The notes under the pieces: model-generated | Told to the model about the DNA's origin: nothing | Database searches by the model: none | The model's input: only the letters and a program-made list of their open reading frames with translations | Made by a program: the position numbers and the translations under genes | Assembly: GCA_030562195.1 (NCBI GenBank) | Contig: JAUJPP010000006.1 | Location: forward strand, 5,022,001-5,086,000 | DNA length: 64,000 nucleotides | Direction: 5' to 3' | From: Nipponacmea schrenckii | Lineage: Eukaryota > Mollusca > Gastropoda > Lottiidae | In this document: positions 37,993-50,670 of the stretch, piece by piece | How the letters are laid out: each line of letters begins with the position of its first letter | How positions within the stretch are numbered: the stretch's first letter is position 1

Positions 37993-38331
37993 AGATTTAA
38001 ATAAAACTGATGGAAAATGCCCACGGGTATCATTTTATGGTTTTGTTAAATACACGATAATGAATTGAGGGTTTCAATGATTTATGATGAATTGATCTCA
38101 GAAAAATTCAAATTTTAAAATTTAGAAATCAATTCTTCAATACATTGGACAAGTTCCTTGAGGGAGTTGGGTCTTCATATATTACTTTGTCAGTCAAACG
38201 TAACAATATCGTACAGAGCTTATGTATTTAATACGAACATTTATGTCTAAACGTTCAGAGAGTTAGTTTTCTAGCAAGATTCGTCACTGCAGGGAAAACT
38301 TCATAGTACTAGAATAATACCTATTTTCGCA

Positions 38332-38358
38332 AATATATATATATATATATATATATAA
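38332..38358. repeat. AT microsatellite
   Basis: A run of about thirteen AT dinucleotides. Confidence 0.95.
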
Positions 38359-40760
38359 ATGTGCTCACAAATCAGTGCTTAAAAATGTGATGTTTCGTGG
38401 TAGTTTTCCTAATGAGGAATGGCAGCCTTTTCTCGGATATTCAAAGTTCTGAACGAAGGTTTATGCATTTGGCATCAGTTCCGAGCGTGTGGAACTTCTA
38501 AGCAGTTGTCGCGATGAGCATTTATCCTATTCTGACAGTATATTAATTCAAATGTAAGTTTATGCGCATTCCAGATATTGATCAAATTTGTGTCCTTCAC
38601 ATTGCACGTCGGGAATAGGTCAGTGTACCAGAAATGAAACAGTTGACCTATTTTACGGACATAAAGACACAACCATTAAAACAAAAGGTTGCTTGTTAAC
38701 TACCACTTTTAATGATATTTATAACAGATTCATTTTCCCTAAGATTACAAAAACTCTACTTTATTATTTTACGGACAATAACTGTTGTCTAGAATGGTTG
38801 GTAGAAGTTTATGGCTAAAAGACTAATTGATCTAATGGCTTACCACAGATATTATAACCTTTTCTGTCTTCTCCAATTGTACTGTTAAAATTAGACAATA
38901 TGGTTGTGATCCTCTTCCACGACGTCCAACAATGACTTTATTCACTATATTTGGAATATTGGACTGTGACATTGTGCCACAAAAGGCTTTCAATAATGTC
39001 TCTTGTCAATTATCTTCTCTAACTCTAGGCAGACACATATACCAACTTTTTCCTAAAATGGGTGTTCTGGAAGAAAGGAATATACACTACCTTGTTAGCG
39101 CAAGCCACCACAATACTTATTTTATTTCAGTGAAGCTGATTAAAAAAATAAAAGGCTTTCTAAATGGCTTCAGGAGCATCATATATTACAACAATTTTGT
39201 TCAATCTATCCTTGGTGATCGACGACAGAACACATTATCATTGCTCTCTAGGCCAAAACTCCTTCCAACAGTTGAATAACTAGACACTTTTGTTACTTTA
39301 CTGTCTCAAGTCGCTATGTTCAATACATATCAGGTTAAACCCTTGAAGAAATTGCAGAACAATGACAGATCGTATACGCCCGCGTTATACTGCCAGTGAG
39401 TAGAGATAGTATAACGCAAGGCTTCGTTACAATAATCCACTTAAGAAATATGAAAACATGGTTTCATTCATATTTCTAATCAACCTGAACCTTTCACTCC
39501 AGTCAGAGTAGACACCGAGGGAAGTTAAATGAGTACAGATGAAAGATGATCAGGTTTAAATAATGTATAAACAAACTAATGTTATTAAAGACAGTAAATC
39601 TCACAAAGTTAACTCACTAATTCAATAATCAAATCTAGGGAATTAAGAAAAGCGTGTCTGGAATTCGAGTTAGTGATGTTTTAGAAAATATTGACATATT
39701 CTTGGCTGGTTAGTCAAAGATTTGTTAAGCGACCGTGACAGCATTTAAATTGTTTTCCTCTAGCACCGTCGTTCGATTTTGACTTGATTGAATTATAATC
39801 CTCTTTTTCTTGTCATTTTCTCATCATTTTGTTGAAACTACGGGTCTGTCTGGAGCGTGGATAATTAATTACATAGATCCATCTTAGGAAAATTACATTG
39901 CAGTGTTCAGAACAAAACCATGATTTTTTAACTTTACTGGCCTAGTGAAATACAGGATAAATTGATGACCATGGCGTAATTTTGGTTTGTTGTTTGATTA
40001 TTAGACACACTTACATACATTACTCGTATAACAATCTATTTGCCGCATCTCCAACTCATCAAAATAAAAAAAAATCCATCATAAGAGTAATCGACGCACT
40101 TAACCTGTATCTTATATAAAATATATAACTAGTGGTGATAAAGAGAACCTTCAACCAACACATTGTGCATAGAACAAAAAAAAAAGGAAAAGAAATTCAA
40201 ACATTGAACAGACATTTTAGCACAATATATCTTTAATATTCCATTTTCTACATGTCAATACACTGTAATTCCAATTTCACTGATTCATCATTAAATAGGG
40301 TACTTGTAATGCATCAATTATTGATGCTTTTAGATTCATTAATGTCCTTCTGAAAACATATTGATGTCTCCCGTAACATCTCTAGATTTTAAAAAAATAT
40401 CATCTGAAAATAATGATCAATGATATTATCACCATGCATGTTTTATCCTTTAAATATAAGGTCAATATTAGTAAGCGTCGGATCTCCTTTCTCGGGGGAC
40501 AAAAAACACTGTCCTCTAAATATTTTCAGAAAATGATAAGAATATTTTACCTGCAATCTGAATGCACTGTTACTCCTGTCTACATTCAGAATCATTTCAA
40601 GCAATTACAAACATGGCAATAATTCAATTACAAGTATTTGATGATGTCACTGATCGCAAAGACCCTATGTGACACAAGCATATTATTAGTGACTAAGTTT
40701 ATTAGAATTACAGTAGCCACATGTGTCCTATTGAAAATTGCAATGGAGAAATGATGCTTT
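38359..40760. other. Intergenic with isolated 115-codon open frame
   Basis: The frame at 38932-39279 starts with ATG and is the longest non-repeat open frame outside the receptor gene. It has no domain I recognise, no flanking splice sites and a composition (I, L, N, S, F) typical of chance frames in this DNA. I do not call it a gene. A hairpin related to the pearl/HINE-like ends lies at 39382-39417. Confidence 0.4.
39374..39417. mobile_element. Possible isolated pearl/HINE-like end
   Basis: GTATACGCCCGCGTTATAC starts like the ends of the elements at 36286 and 43937. It contains a perfect 10-bp inverted repeat (GCGTTATACT at 39382-39391, AGTATAACGC at 39408-39417) around CTGCCAGTGAGT, which resembles the hairpin at 36286-36320. 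No core repeat is attached. Confidence 0.4.
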
Positions 40761-40810
40761 CATTAGCCCATAAGGTATATAAGAGTGGAACGTAAAACTC
40801 CATTCATTTC
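40761..40810 (+). mobile_element. SINE 3'-end fragment
   Basis: CATTAGCCCATAAGGTATAT, AAGAGTGGAACGTAAAACTC and CATTCATTTC match the last 50 bases of the full-length SINE in order, with few changes. Everything upstream is absent, so this is a severe 5' truncation. Confidence 0.8.
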
Positions 40811-41289
40811 AACCTAGAGATTTATTCATTTGAGAGACAGCAAAGGGTTTATTCAGTTAAAAGGAAAATTATTTCTATAGATGAATTGTTAGATATCTCT
40901 ATACTTTAAATATTTTTCAAGCTCAACAAATTCTTCACAACTGCAATTCCCCAGAAAAAACAATTAATTAGATTTCTTTTCTAGCTTCTTCAAAATCAGA
41001 GATCAAACAGACTTGGTTGAAGTTTGAATAAGAGCCGTATTAAGTAAAAGGTCGTGTTTTTTGTTCTTGGCATGCATTAACGGAACTCGAGCGACATTGA
41101 AATTCGAAGCAATATAAGAACATCATCTGTCTAATAAAACACTGCTTCTGAAACAAATAATTGGCCGGCAATCTCATCTTCTGATCACTCTAGATTCACA
41201 AATACACCCTCAACAACAGAGTAATCAATAACCTTGCCCTGATTCAAAACGTAATTTGTCCATTTACAGACGAAAATTGCAAAATCAAG

Positions 41290-41440
41290 GATAAAACGTA
41301 AACATTGGTCAAATATCATTAGAACACAAGGTCAACATTAATCAACTAGAAAGTGGTCACTTTATTGTCCTCTACCAACTCAATTGTCCATGAACTATTA
41401 GTAGGAAATCAAACTGAGAAATTAGATGACTTCTGATAAC
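41290..41440 (+). repeat. Dispersed repeat, inverted relative to 54890-55050
   Basis: ACAAGGTCAACATTAATCAAC, GTGGTCACTTTATTGTCCTC, CAATTGTCCATGAACTATTAG and GGAAATCAAACTGAGAAATTAG reappear as their reverse complement at 54890-55050. Similarity fades outside these limits. The family is not recognised. Confidence 0.82.
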
Positions 41441-43936
41441 CAAAAGTAGAGAGAAGCAAATGATGAAGAAATGATATTAATACATTGTAGTCTTGTGTTC
41501 TTCACAGAATTCTCGGGCTTATGACTTTCAATTTTAGTTGATTAAAGTTGAGGAATCAGTTCACACATGACATTAATGAAAAAAATCACTTTTAAGATAT
41601 ATTATATATGGAAACCGTCGAAAAGGGGTGTGGGGGGTATCGGATCGTCTAAAGCCTACATACTATTACTATCAAACCAACAACGAATCAAAAAATCACC
41701 CCCAAACACTTCACCCTTCAACCTCCCCCCTCCAAAAAAACTAGAAAACTGGTGGCATCTGAGAAAACCTGATCAAGCACTAGATAGCTCACTGGAAATT
41801 CGTCGAACAATGGTGGTTGTATATCCTGCTCTCCCGCTTCAACAAAAGACAAGGAAAAATCTTCAGATACTTAATCTTGAATTTGATTGACGGTGAAGTT
41901 CCTAAACAGTTTAAAAATATATTGCAACTGTTCTTGCAGGAAATTGTTGATCCGGTAACACACAATCCGTGGGCCTATCATTAATTAGTTTTCATTGTCG
42001 CCTACAACGAAACTTGGTTCTTGGGGCTATTTGAAAGGGGGTCAAATTGTCAGAGGAACATAAATACCGATAATTTAAATCTATTTATCTCAATAAGGTT
42101 AACTTAAGTTGGACAGTTTGTATAACAAATAGTCTCTCCTGCACTTTACGTCTAGATTCAATTAGGAAAGTATTATTACCATTTAAGGAATTCTTTCCTT
42201 GTATCAATGTACTATCCTTCTACTACCAAGAAAATGTGTATGGTCTGTGAGTGACCAGTGCAGTGGCATTTACGTACTCAGTTTTTACAAGTGGTAGAGA
42301 TCTTTTTTTTTTATATCAATATTTATTTCTTATTTACAGTGTAATATACAAACAATGATAAGGGGATCTGGAAACAAGCATGATGCTTATATAAATCCAT
42401 TTCCCAAATATATGCAATTAATAGTGACATATAAGAATAGACAGTATAGACAAATAGAAAGAAACACATATACATTTACAAGTGGTAATATTGCTATACA
42501 AGGTACAGTCACAGATAATATAGATATCTACATTATGTACAAAAAGGATAGACAGACAGATAGATAGATGTGAAAAATAGATAGATGGTCCAGGTTTGAC
42601 CTCACTTAAGTGAGATCTTAAGTAATATGCAAAAAATAACACTGGCTTTGAATGATTTAGTATACGACTTTAGGCTTTTTCGATATCAGGCGGTATTACT
42701 AAGTAATACACAAACCTATATGCTACGGGAAACTATTCCTGAACAAGCATCTTACATATTCAGCAAACGCGCTCTAGATAAACTTTATCAATAACAAATG
42801 TATGCACGCTTTTGCTCCTGATTCAGCAAAGGTATTCTCCTTACACATCACAGAGTAATTTGACTTGACTAATTTGAACGAGCGGCTCTCCTACTTTTCA
42901 AATATTTTCTACATTGACACAATTACAGGAAAGTACACCTTGAATGTAGACCGAAGAAGACCTGCAATCTAAATTAGTTACTTGTCGATGATAGACTTAA
43001 CTTCCAATAAAAGAAGTTTCAAATAATGGCGTCGACATCTTCACTAGCCTTTCAAAATTTACATTTATTTTGACCAAGTCTTGTTTGAACGATCAACTTA
43101 AGCCATTGAATTGGTAGTTTCCAAGAGGGTATATATTCAATACAATATTCGCCAATGGACTGTTTGTATATAAGGATAGTTAGTGTAACTCATCACTGCC
43201 TGTTGAAATTACTGTATTCAATGGGTATCGTTTTTCAGCTTACACTAATCACGAGAGGAAGACACATTAACAAAACCACAATCTTCAAGAATAGCCAACA
43301 CAAGAATCAATCAAAATTATGTTTACTAGTTCTCAGTCTACATTGCATTTGAGCACCACTTCTTCACAATTCTTCAGGTGTGTGCTTAAAATTAATTAAA
43401 ATTAGTCTTTGCTAGATTTGAAAACCAGCTCTGGCTTTTCATGGGAAATCCGCTGGCCCTTTTTTGTTGTTGAAAAGCTGCGTTAATGATAGTGTGCTAA
43501 AAAAAAGAGATTTTGATGGTGGGGTGGTTTGACTTCTCTAAAGTGTATGATGAAACAGAAATTAGTATTGGAATGGCAGACACATGAACTCAACCGACAT
43601 AAAATAAAATAATGTATGCAGTTGACTACTTTCTGGAACTTCAAGATAAATATAAAAAAATAAATCTTTCCTGTTTCATTTGATTTACGTCTGATTTATG
43701 GTAAATTTAATTTGATTGAATGCATTTGAAAATTATATTGAATTCTTTCACATATTCCCGAGCGGAATAAAAATTAGAGGCAAAGTTCGCGTCAAATCTT
43801 TCGTCGAGATCGATATTAATTTTTCCCATAATTATGAAGCTACCATGCCTGAAACTGCACGAAGTAAATTCTTCGAAATCATCAAACAATTTTATTTACA
43901 CCTTTTTTTGTGATGTGAAAAGTCGGTAAAAGCACT
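41441..43936. other. Intergenic, GATA/GACA microsatellite
   Basis: A GACA/GATA-type microsatellite lies at 42547-42587. An ATG-started 107-codon frame (41567-41890) is lysine- and proline-rich, without recognisable domain or splice context, and is not called as a gene. Confidence 0.4.
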
Positions 43937-45065
43937 TTTTATACGCCCACATGGAAATGTGGACGTATATTGCCGTCGCCCCTGTCCGTCCGTCGGTCCG
44001 TCCACATTTGTTGTATCCACGATAGAAGCTACAAAAAATGGAAATTATCGCATGAATGGTTTTTGAGTTATTGCTCTTGACTTAGTAAAAACGCGACAAA
44101 TTTGGTTTGTATCCACAATATAGGCTTCAGTTTTTATCCGATATTAATGAAACTTGGTATACATGTATATATTGATGATATCTCAGTCAAGTTCGAAAAT
44201 GGAAATTATCGCATGAACGTTTTTTGAGTTATTGCCCTTGACTTAGTAAAAATGCGTCAAATTTGGGATGTATCCACAATAGAGGCTACAGTTTTTAACC
44301 GATCTTAATGAAACTTGGTATACATGTATAGATTGATGATATCTCGGTCAAGTTCGAAAATAGAAATAATCGCATGAGCGTTTTTTGAGTTATCGCCCTT
44401 GACTTAGTAAAAACACGTCAAATTTGGGTTGTATCCACAATAGAGGCTACAGTTTTTATCCGATCTTAATGAAACTTGGTATACATGTACATATTAAGGA
44501 TATCTCGGTCAAGTTCGAAAATGGAAATTATCGCATGAACGGTTTTTGAGTTTTTGCCCTTTACTTAGAAAAATCTTGTCAAAATTTTAGTTTCGATGCA
44601 ATAAATCCTCCAATTTTCAGAGGATGTTGATGAAACTTGGTGTGAGCATTGGAATTGATTAGGCCTCAGTCAAGTTTGAATTTGACAGTTTTTCAATGAA
44701 TTGTTTTAAGTTATTGCCCTTGACTTAGTAAAATTGCGTCAAAATTCTATTGTGGTTGCAATAAGAAGCTTTAATTTTCAAAGGATTTTGATGGAACTTG
44801 GTGTAAGCATCAGAATTGATAAGACATTAGTCAAGTTTGAATTTCTGACTTTTTTTAACGAATGGTTTTTGGGTTATTGACCTTGACTTAGTAAAATTGC
44901 GTCAAAAATATTTGTGGGTGCAAAATAAGCTACAATTTTTTAATAGATTTGATGAAACTTGGTATGAGTATTGAAATAGATAAGATGGTGGTCAAGTTCT
45001 AATTTGACAATTTTCCATGAACAGTTTTTGAGTTTTTGCCCTTAACTTCAATATTAATTCAGTGA
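43937..45065 (+). mobile_element. Pearl/HINE-like element with 161-bp core array
   Basis: The element starts TTTATACGCCCACATGG, where ACGCCCACAT and ATGTGGACGT form a hairpin. It continues with a GTCC microsatellite (CCTGTCCGTCCGTCGGTCCG) and then about seven head-to-tail cores. A phase marker (GCATGAACGTTTTTTGAG in the early cores) recurs near 44051, 44212, 44373, 44534, 44695, 44857 and 45016, a period of 161 bp that is kept almost exactly. The first four cores are alike and the last three diverge. Oyster pearl elements and Helentron-related non-autonomous elements share this plan of terminal hairpin, microsatellite and core tandem repeat of about 160 bp. The 3' hairpin end was not found, so the copy is probably truncated. 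No replicase is encoded. Confidence 0.8.
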
Positions 45066-46274
45066 ATGTTTTTTAAGTTATTGCTCTATTTATTTTTCAC
45101 ATTTAAATTCAGTCGTTGAGCTTTCCGCATCTAATATGTGTAAAAAGATAAGGCCTTAATATAAAAACATAACCAATATAAAGTCCGTTATGTATTATTT
45201 TGTTTAAATATGGTTAAGGAATAAACATTGTCCGCTTTAGGAGTACACTAAAGCGCATAAGGAAGAGTTGGCGCAGAGTGGCATTACGCCTTTTTTTTAA
45301 AAATAGATTTCTATTAAATTTTCATGGGGAAAATATAAAAAAATTATGCCTTTAATTTCATGGAATAGTGTACAGACGTTGTATGACTATATATAGTATT
45401 GTAAAGTAAAATTGGCTTGAGGAGAAATTTCTGCAGCGTCGTTTCTAATTTAAAAACACAAGATCTATATTTGCTATTTTTTGTTTTTGATTAAAAACAG
45501 ATCAAATGTGGCGAATTTTGTCTAGCTTCAGACTTCTATTTTATTCCTGCGAGTGTAATATTGGCTAAAAGCGAACATTTTATAACACCACAAGGATTCA
45601 GTATATTGTGGTAGTCTAATCAAGCATTTGGCTATTTAGCAGACTATATAATACAAAACTTAGAAGCGAAAAGGGTGATATGACCTTGATTTTTGAAAAC
45701 CAGTTGACTAATGTCAATTAGTTTGCTCGATAAGTGCATCTATAACGATCTGTACCCTTTTTTTTTTATTTTACAATGTACCCTGTACCAATGACTTCGG
45801 TTGATGTATGTCATTCTTCCCTTTCTGAATAGCGTGTTATCCTTACTATTATTAAGAATGGTTAGCAAATTGTTTTTTCTGAAATACAAGGGGATAGTAT
45901 TGCTGATTTTGTGGTATTATTCTTTATCAATATAATTAGGTGAAAAATCTGATTTGCCTTATGGGGGCGAGTAGATAAGGTCAATGAGAGATCAATAGCG
46001 TAAATCGACTGTTTAAAACCACAATAAACTGGATGGTCACCGATTGCAATCACTCAGGTTGACAACTAGATCAAGTGGTTGTTGTACAGTTAAAATAGGA
46101 TTAACTGGTGCAATTAACAATTTGTAAGGCGTTGATGTACTCAGGTCGACTTGATCCACCGATTTTCAGATTCTCTCGGATGTTACCATTTGCTAACAAT
46201 AGTTGGAATCCAGTCATATGATCATCCTGAGCCTCGATTTGAATGTATACTTAATCTCCTTCAGTGACTCAATA
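45066..46274. other. Intergenic, nothing recognised
   Basis: AT-rich sequence without credible exons, RNA genes or further element copies. Confidence 0.5.
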
Positions 46275-46735
46275 AACTTGAACTTAGTTCTTATAAATTG
46301 GGTTACTTTTCATTAAAGCAATATAAGGAACCTTTAATCTTTTCTCTTACTTCAGTCAATAGCCCAAGAAAATACTGCATTGATTTTCTTCATTCATCTT
46401 TAGCCACAGAAATTAAACACACACTTCTTTGATGTTAGTCACTTTCTTCTTTCTTCTTATAATCATTATTCAGATAAGGCAGCACAAATTCCACTCTTTG
46501 TACTGAAAGATGGTAATTCTGCTTTTTGCCTCTTCTCTGTTTGAGTAATTTAGCTGAATCAATATTTTTTGTGTGATAAAGGGTTAGGTTTGTCTCGTTA
46601 AGAAGAATAGTTACTAATGACTTTGCTGGGGAATATATAGGCACCATTTAATATAAACGTTGACTCTCCTAAAATTTGTGTATTTCTTTCCCGTAAACCT
46701 AATTGACTTCATGTAATGGAAAGATAATAATTTTG
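46275..46735 (+). repeat. Long dispersed repeat, inverted relative to 55455-55905
   Basis: From AACTTGAACTTAGTTCTTAT through TAAAGCAATATAAGGAACC, AGCCCAAGAAAATACTGC and AAACACACACTTCTTTGATG to TAATGACTTTGCTGGGG, nearly every block recurs inverted at 55455-55905. A few indels occur, for example around 46440-46520 and a 30-bp one near 46680. The 390-bp centre is well conserved and the outer part at 46665-46735 less so. A 70-codon minus-strand frame inside is not conserved in the partner. Confidence 0.88.
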
Positions 46736-49194
46736 TAATGGTATTGAATCTAGGTAGTGAAGGATTTCCGTCCTATTAAATTACACCAGGGGAAGAAAAA
46801 TAAATAAAATTTGATAAACTTTGTAGATTTTTCAGATGATGGTTTCATTTACGGTGTATATGTGCACCACGGGCATTTAATCTATAGTAGGTATATCTGT
46901 TTTCTCTCATCCTGGTACACAAGTTTTGCCAGGAGGCCTTTGGCAATTTTGGGTACCTTGCACATTGGAAGGACATCTTACTATAGAAAAAGGGCTGAAA
47001 CTGAGTTGCAGGTTCAAAAATGTAGTCAACAATATTGTTCCTTCTAAAAGGATCCAGGTTCGCCATGTTGGGTAATTGATTTGGGTCTTGATTAATAATA
47101 ATGTAAAAGTCTTCAGAAATACATATACTTGAAAAAAAATGAATAATTCATTCAAAAAAAACTAAAACTATGAATTTTACTTTATCTTTTCTATATTCTA
47201 TATATATATATATCAGTCGTTAACTTTCTTAATTTTCAAACACGGATAATTTGCAGGCTCAGGTTACCTGTGAGCTAAACTTGTCGTGTTTCTGAGAATA
47301 AGGTATTTAACGATTACCGAACCTGTTGTTAGTGTATAATTTTGTTATAATGACACAGCCCTTTTGCATGACCAATTCTAACAGCATTTTGAATCTTATT
47401 TCCGGTGACTCGTTTGATCCCATTAAGCCACACAATGACTTAAGCTGTTGTTAATATTAAGAGTTTTTGTGACACTTACTTAAATTTGATGAATGTCAAC
47501 GGGATATATAAAAGTGAAATTGAAATCGATTAAGCTGATAATGAAAGTAGATATATTTATTTTACCGGAATAAATCACAACTATTATTAAAAATATCCAC
47601 GTTGTACATTTCCGCTTAACAATCAAAGTCACGGTTGGAGTTTGACATTAGTTGACTTAATCATAGATAAAACAGCCGGTTTCTTAGATTCAGTCTTCCA
47701 AAAATTTCCCATTATTAAAAGGTTACAGCGCAGTTTCAACTGTGAATGTAGTATCGTTTTTGTTAAATTAAGAACATTTAAGTTAAATAAAGGTTATAAT
47801 TCTTTTCGTATATTTAATGTTATTGTTATTTTAAAATTTAAAATTGAATGACCTACTCAAAGCAGATAATAGCCTACGTACGGAGAGCGCTTTAAAAAAA
47901 ATACAGAGAACAAGGGATTTTATAAACGTTACCAGCGTATCAACCTTTTTCCGCCAATTTCAAGAAGATTTATATAAAATATTTGTCAAGGAAGTCGAAT
48001 CTGTCTGTCTGGAAGCTACTAATCACACAATTGACTAAACTTATTACAATGCCCACCCACCTTAGATTTTCTTCCCAGAGTCTGCCCAAACATAATGTAT
48101 TTCACTAGTCTTAGATTGGATTAACTATGAACACATTTTGTTACATCCTGTGATCGATCTCAACACTGACTACAAGAAATATACATATACAAATGTATAT
48201 TTATATAGTAATAATGTTGCTCTTGATATAGATCGTATGTATAAGAAAACATATAAACCAATCTTGAAAATTAAATTACAAATACCAATTCCTGTATAGT
48301 ATTTTACAATAATACAAATTACGAAATATAAGTGCAATTTACGAAGCTAAATCAATATGACTAGACTATATCATTCTTTTTCAATAGGATATACTGAGAT
48401 AATAATAGCTTTTGTCTCTTACGTATAATGTGGTTCTAAATTTAAATCATTTTAAATTTGTTTTAGCGTTTGTGTGTGTATGGGATTATTCCAATCCTGA
48501 AATATTGACCCCAAAACGACCAAGTGTTCCAATATCTATGTTGTAAATATTTAATGGCAACTTATGTATCAATCACAAAACAGGACTGCACAACGCTTAT
48601 ACATAATTTCAAAGACATTGTATATAATATTGTATTTATGTATTGTAATTGTATTACTGGTAAATGGTAACAGATTAATATAGGTCTCGACTTGTTTCTG
48701 AAACCATAGTCTTTATATATGTATGTATAATTTGTAATTTGTGAATAAATATTGTTTAGAAAAAAAAATGTATCAATCACTGGATTTAATGGAGCCAAGC
48801 GCACTAAGACAGAAAGAAAAGTCACAGTTTCCCCTGTTTAACACTAAAATTTACATCTTGATATTCGAGGTGGATCTGCAACAATCCCGTTGTCAGTCAG
48901 CCTTGGTGAAAACTGAAATGTGCATTAAAGACTGGGTTTAATTATTATAGTTTTGTCTGGATCTGATTATAAAGGATTAGTAATATCAGCTTCACGGTAT
49001 CACAGAACATTTTAATTCTGATCGAATTTATAAGCAAGTATAAACAGTAAAACTCAGTAGACGCCAGTATTCATTAAGTAATTTTTAACATGTTTAGTAA
49101 ACTTGATATTCAGGAAGTTATCTTAATCTTCCAAAGTTCGGTGTATGAATTTAGAACGTTGTGTGTACTCTACTTCAAATCCAAGCCATGGAAA
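46736..49194. other. Intergenic with weak open frames
   Basis: At 46811-47155 three overlapping frames on both strands are open. One minus-strand frame reads CPSNVQGTQNCQRPPGKTC but hits a stop soon after. At 47642-48038 two successive plus-strand frames (TTG-started) have protein-like composition. Neither set has a recognised domain or convincing splice sites. A TA run lies at about 47201-47213. Confidence 0.35.
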
Positions 49195-49300
49195 AGCGTC
49201 TTCTGGCTATATGCACTTAAGAGATCAATGGAATAGGACTACAAATGGATTAAGGTAAATGGCGCTGTTCCGGCAAAGTGTTTTTCATGTGTAGTAACGT
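49195..49300 (+). mobile_element. Old SINE body fragment
   Basis: GGCTATATGCACTTAAGAGATC, spaced correctly before AAATGGCGCTGTTCCGGCAAAG, follows the body of the young SINE, but many bases differ. Confidence 0.42.
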
Positions 49301-50449
49301 ATAAAACCTTTTCGATTTATCAATTCATCGATAATATTCCTATTCACCTTATATCGTTCTGCCTACTGGAAGAAAATACCAATATAAAGATAAATCGGAA
49401 CCATCGACTGTTTTGTCAACTCTTACCGTCTGTTATATATTCATTCACATTCATTAATATACTCGATCTAGCCGAGCTGTTTTGGAAAGTGGCCATTTAG
49501 AGATACAGTTTACGGTTACACTTATTTTCCGATAACCTAAACAATCACCATAGTACTTACATAGTAAAAATAATCGTACTAATACAAAAGTTCATTGAAA
49601 CCGATTGACTGAATCAATTTCTAAATAAAATCAGTCTGAAAAAATAAACATGTTCTACGGCGAAGGTAATTCGAGTGAAGATCTGAAATGGAAGTTATTT
49701 TTACAATTCACGCCTTCGTGATTTACATACAGACGTTTATCAATGAAAAGTATTTAATGGAACATGGTAGTGGAAAAGTATCGAGGTACTCAAAGTACAC
49801 CTGATCATATTTTGAACATTGCCGGATATTGATTTACAATCAATAACGAAATTTGCCAAACATTCATATGAATTGACCTCAGAAGTTTAAAAGTACCGAA
49901 TAGGACAGAGAAAGTTAAATGTCTTGAAAAGTATTATAAATAGATTTTCCATCTTTCAAAAAAGTATGGGACCTGTCTTTTCTGGCATTAATGGATTAAT
50001 ATGCGATAGTGACGTCATTATACAGTAATCGGAATATCGCTCTGTCAGCTTATCACAAAATGGAGTTGATCCTCTTTTGGATGTGGATTGCAGAGAAATG
50101 GGGGAAGATTCTCTATTAGAAATAGATTTACCACTGAACTTAATAGCTAAATTCTATTTATTTATTTTTTACCTTCGAATAGCAGGAACATAAAAGACTG
50201 GAAAGGTCGCGCCTTTGAGGAAATATAAATAATCTCTTGTTTGGTTATACGGTATTAGGATTCTATTCTTATTCTACTGACCCAAAAGTTAAAAGAACAT
50301 TTCTGCAGGCAAAATTCTATATATAGATGAACAGAGAAACTTCAAAGACAAATATATATCTTGTATTCCATCCACAAACGCAATAGTCAATTTGTGAAGT
50401 CTAATTTTAGAGTGATCATTAGTTAAAGACAGTGTCCAACATTGTGAAA
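49301..50449. other. Intergenic, nothing recognised
   Basis: AT-rich sequence without credible exons, RNA genes or element copies. Confidence 0.5.
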
Positions 50450-50670
50450 TGAGGACATTTTGCTAGGACAGTGGCAATTATTCGACTTCTTACTTTACAG
50501 GGGACGTTAACGTACACATTCTGTAACACACGGACTTTCGGTTGATTGTACCAATCGAACGACGTGCATCATTGACAGATTAAAAAGTCCATATTACCTT
50601 GATAATGCCGGGACTGAAGCCTGGGTTAGGAATAAGCGTGTAAACCACCACTGCTTCTGTTGTAAAATGT
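50450..50670 (-). mobile_element. Old SINE copy with head
   Basis: The reverse SINE order is visible: TTTTGCTAGGACAGTGGCA, GACGTTAACGTACACATTC, TGTAACACACGGACTTTCGG, ATCGAACGACGTGCATC, ATTGACAGATTAAAAAGTCC. A remnant B box (GCCGGGACTGAAGCCTGGG) and an A-box region (GCGTGTAAACCACCACTGC) follow. The segment with TCAGTCCCTCCGACC is deleted. Confidence 0.7.

Noticed and set aside
38932..39279. 115-codon ATG-started frame as a gene
   Set aside because: A few frames of this length are expected by chance in 64 kb of AT-rich DNA. No domain, splice sites or coding-like composition support it.
41567..41890. 107-codon Lys/Pro-rich frame as a gene
   Set aside because: Low-complexity stretches, no recognisable domain, no exon context.
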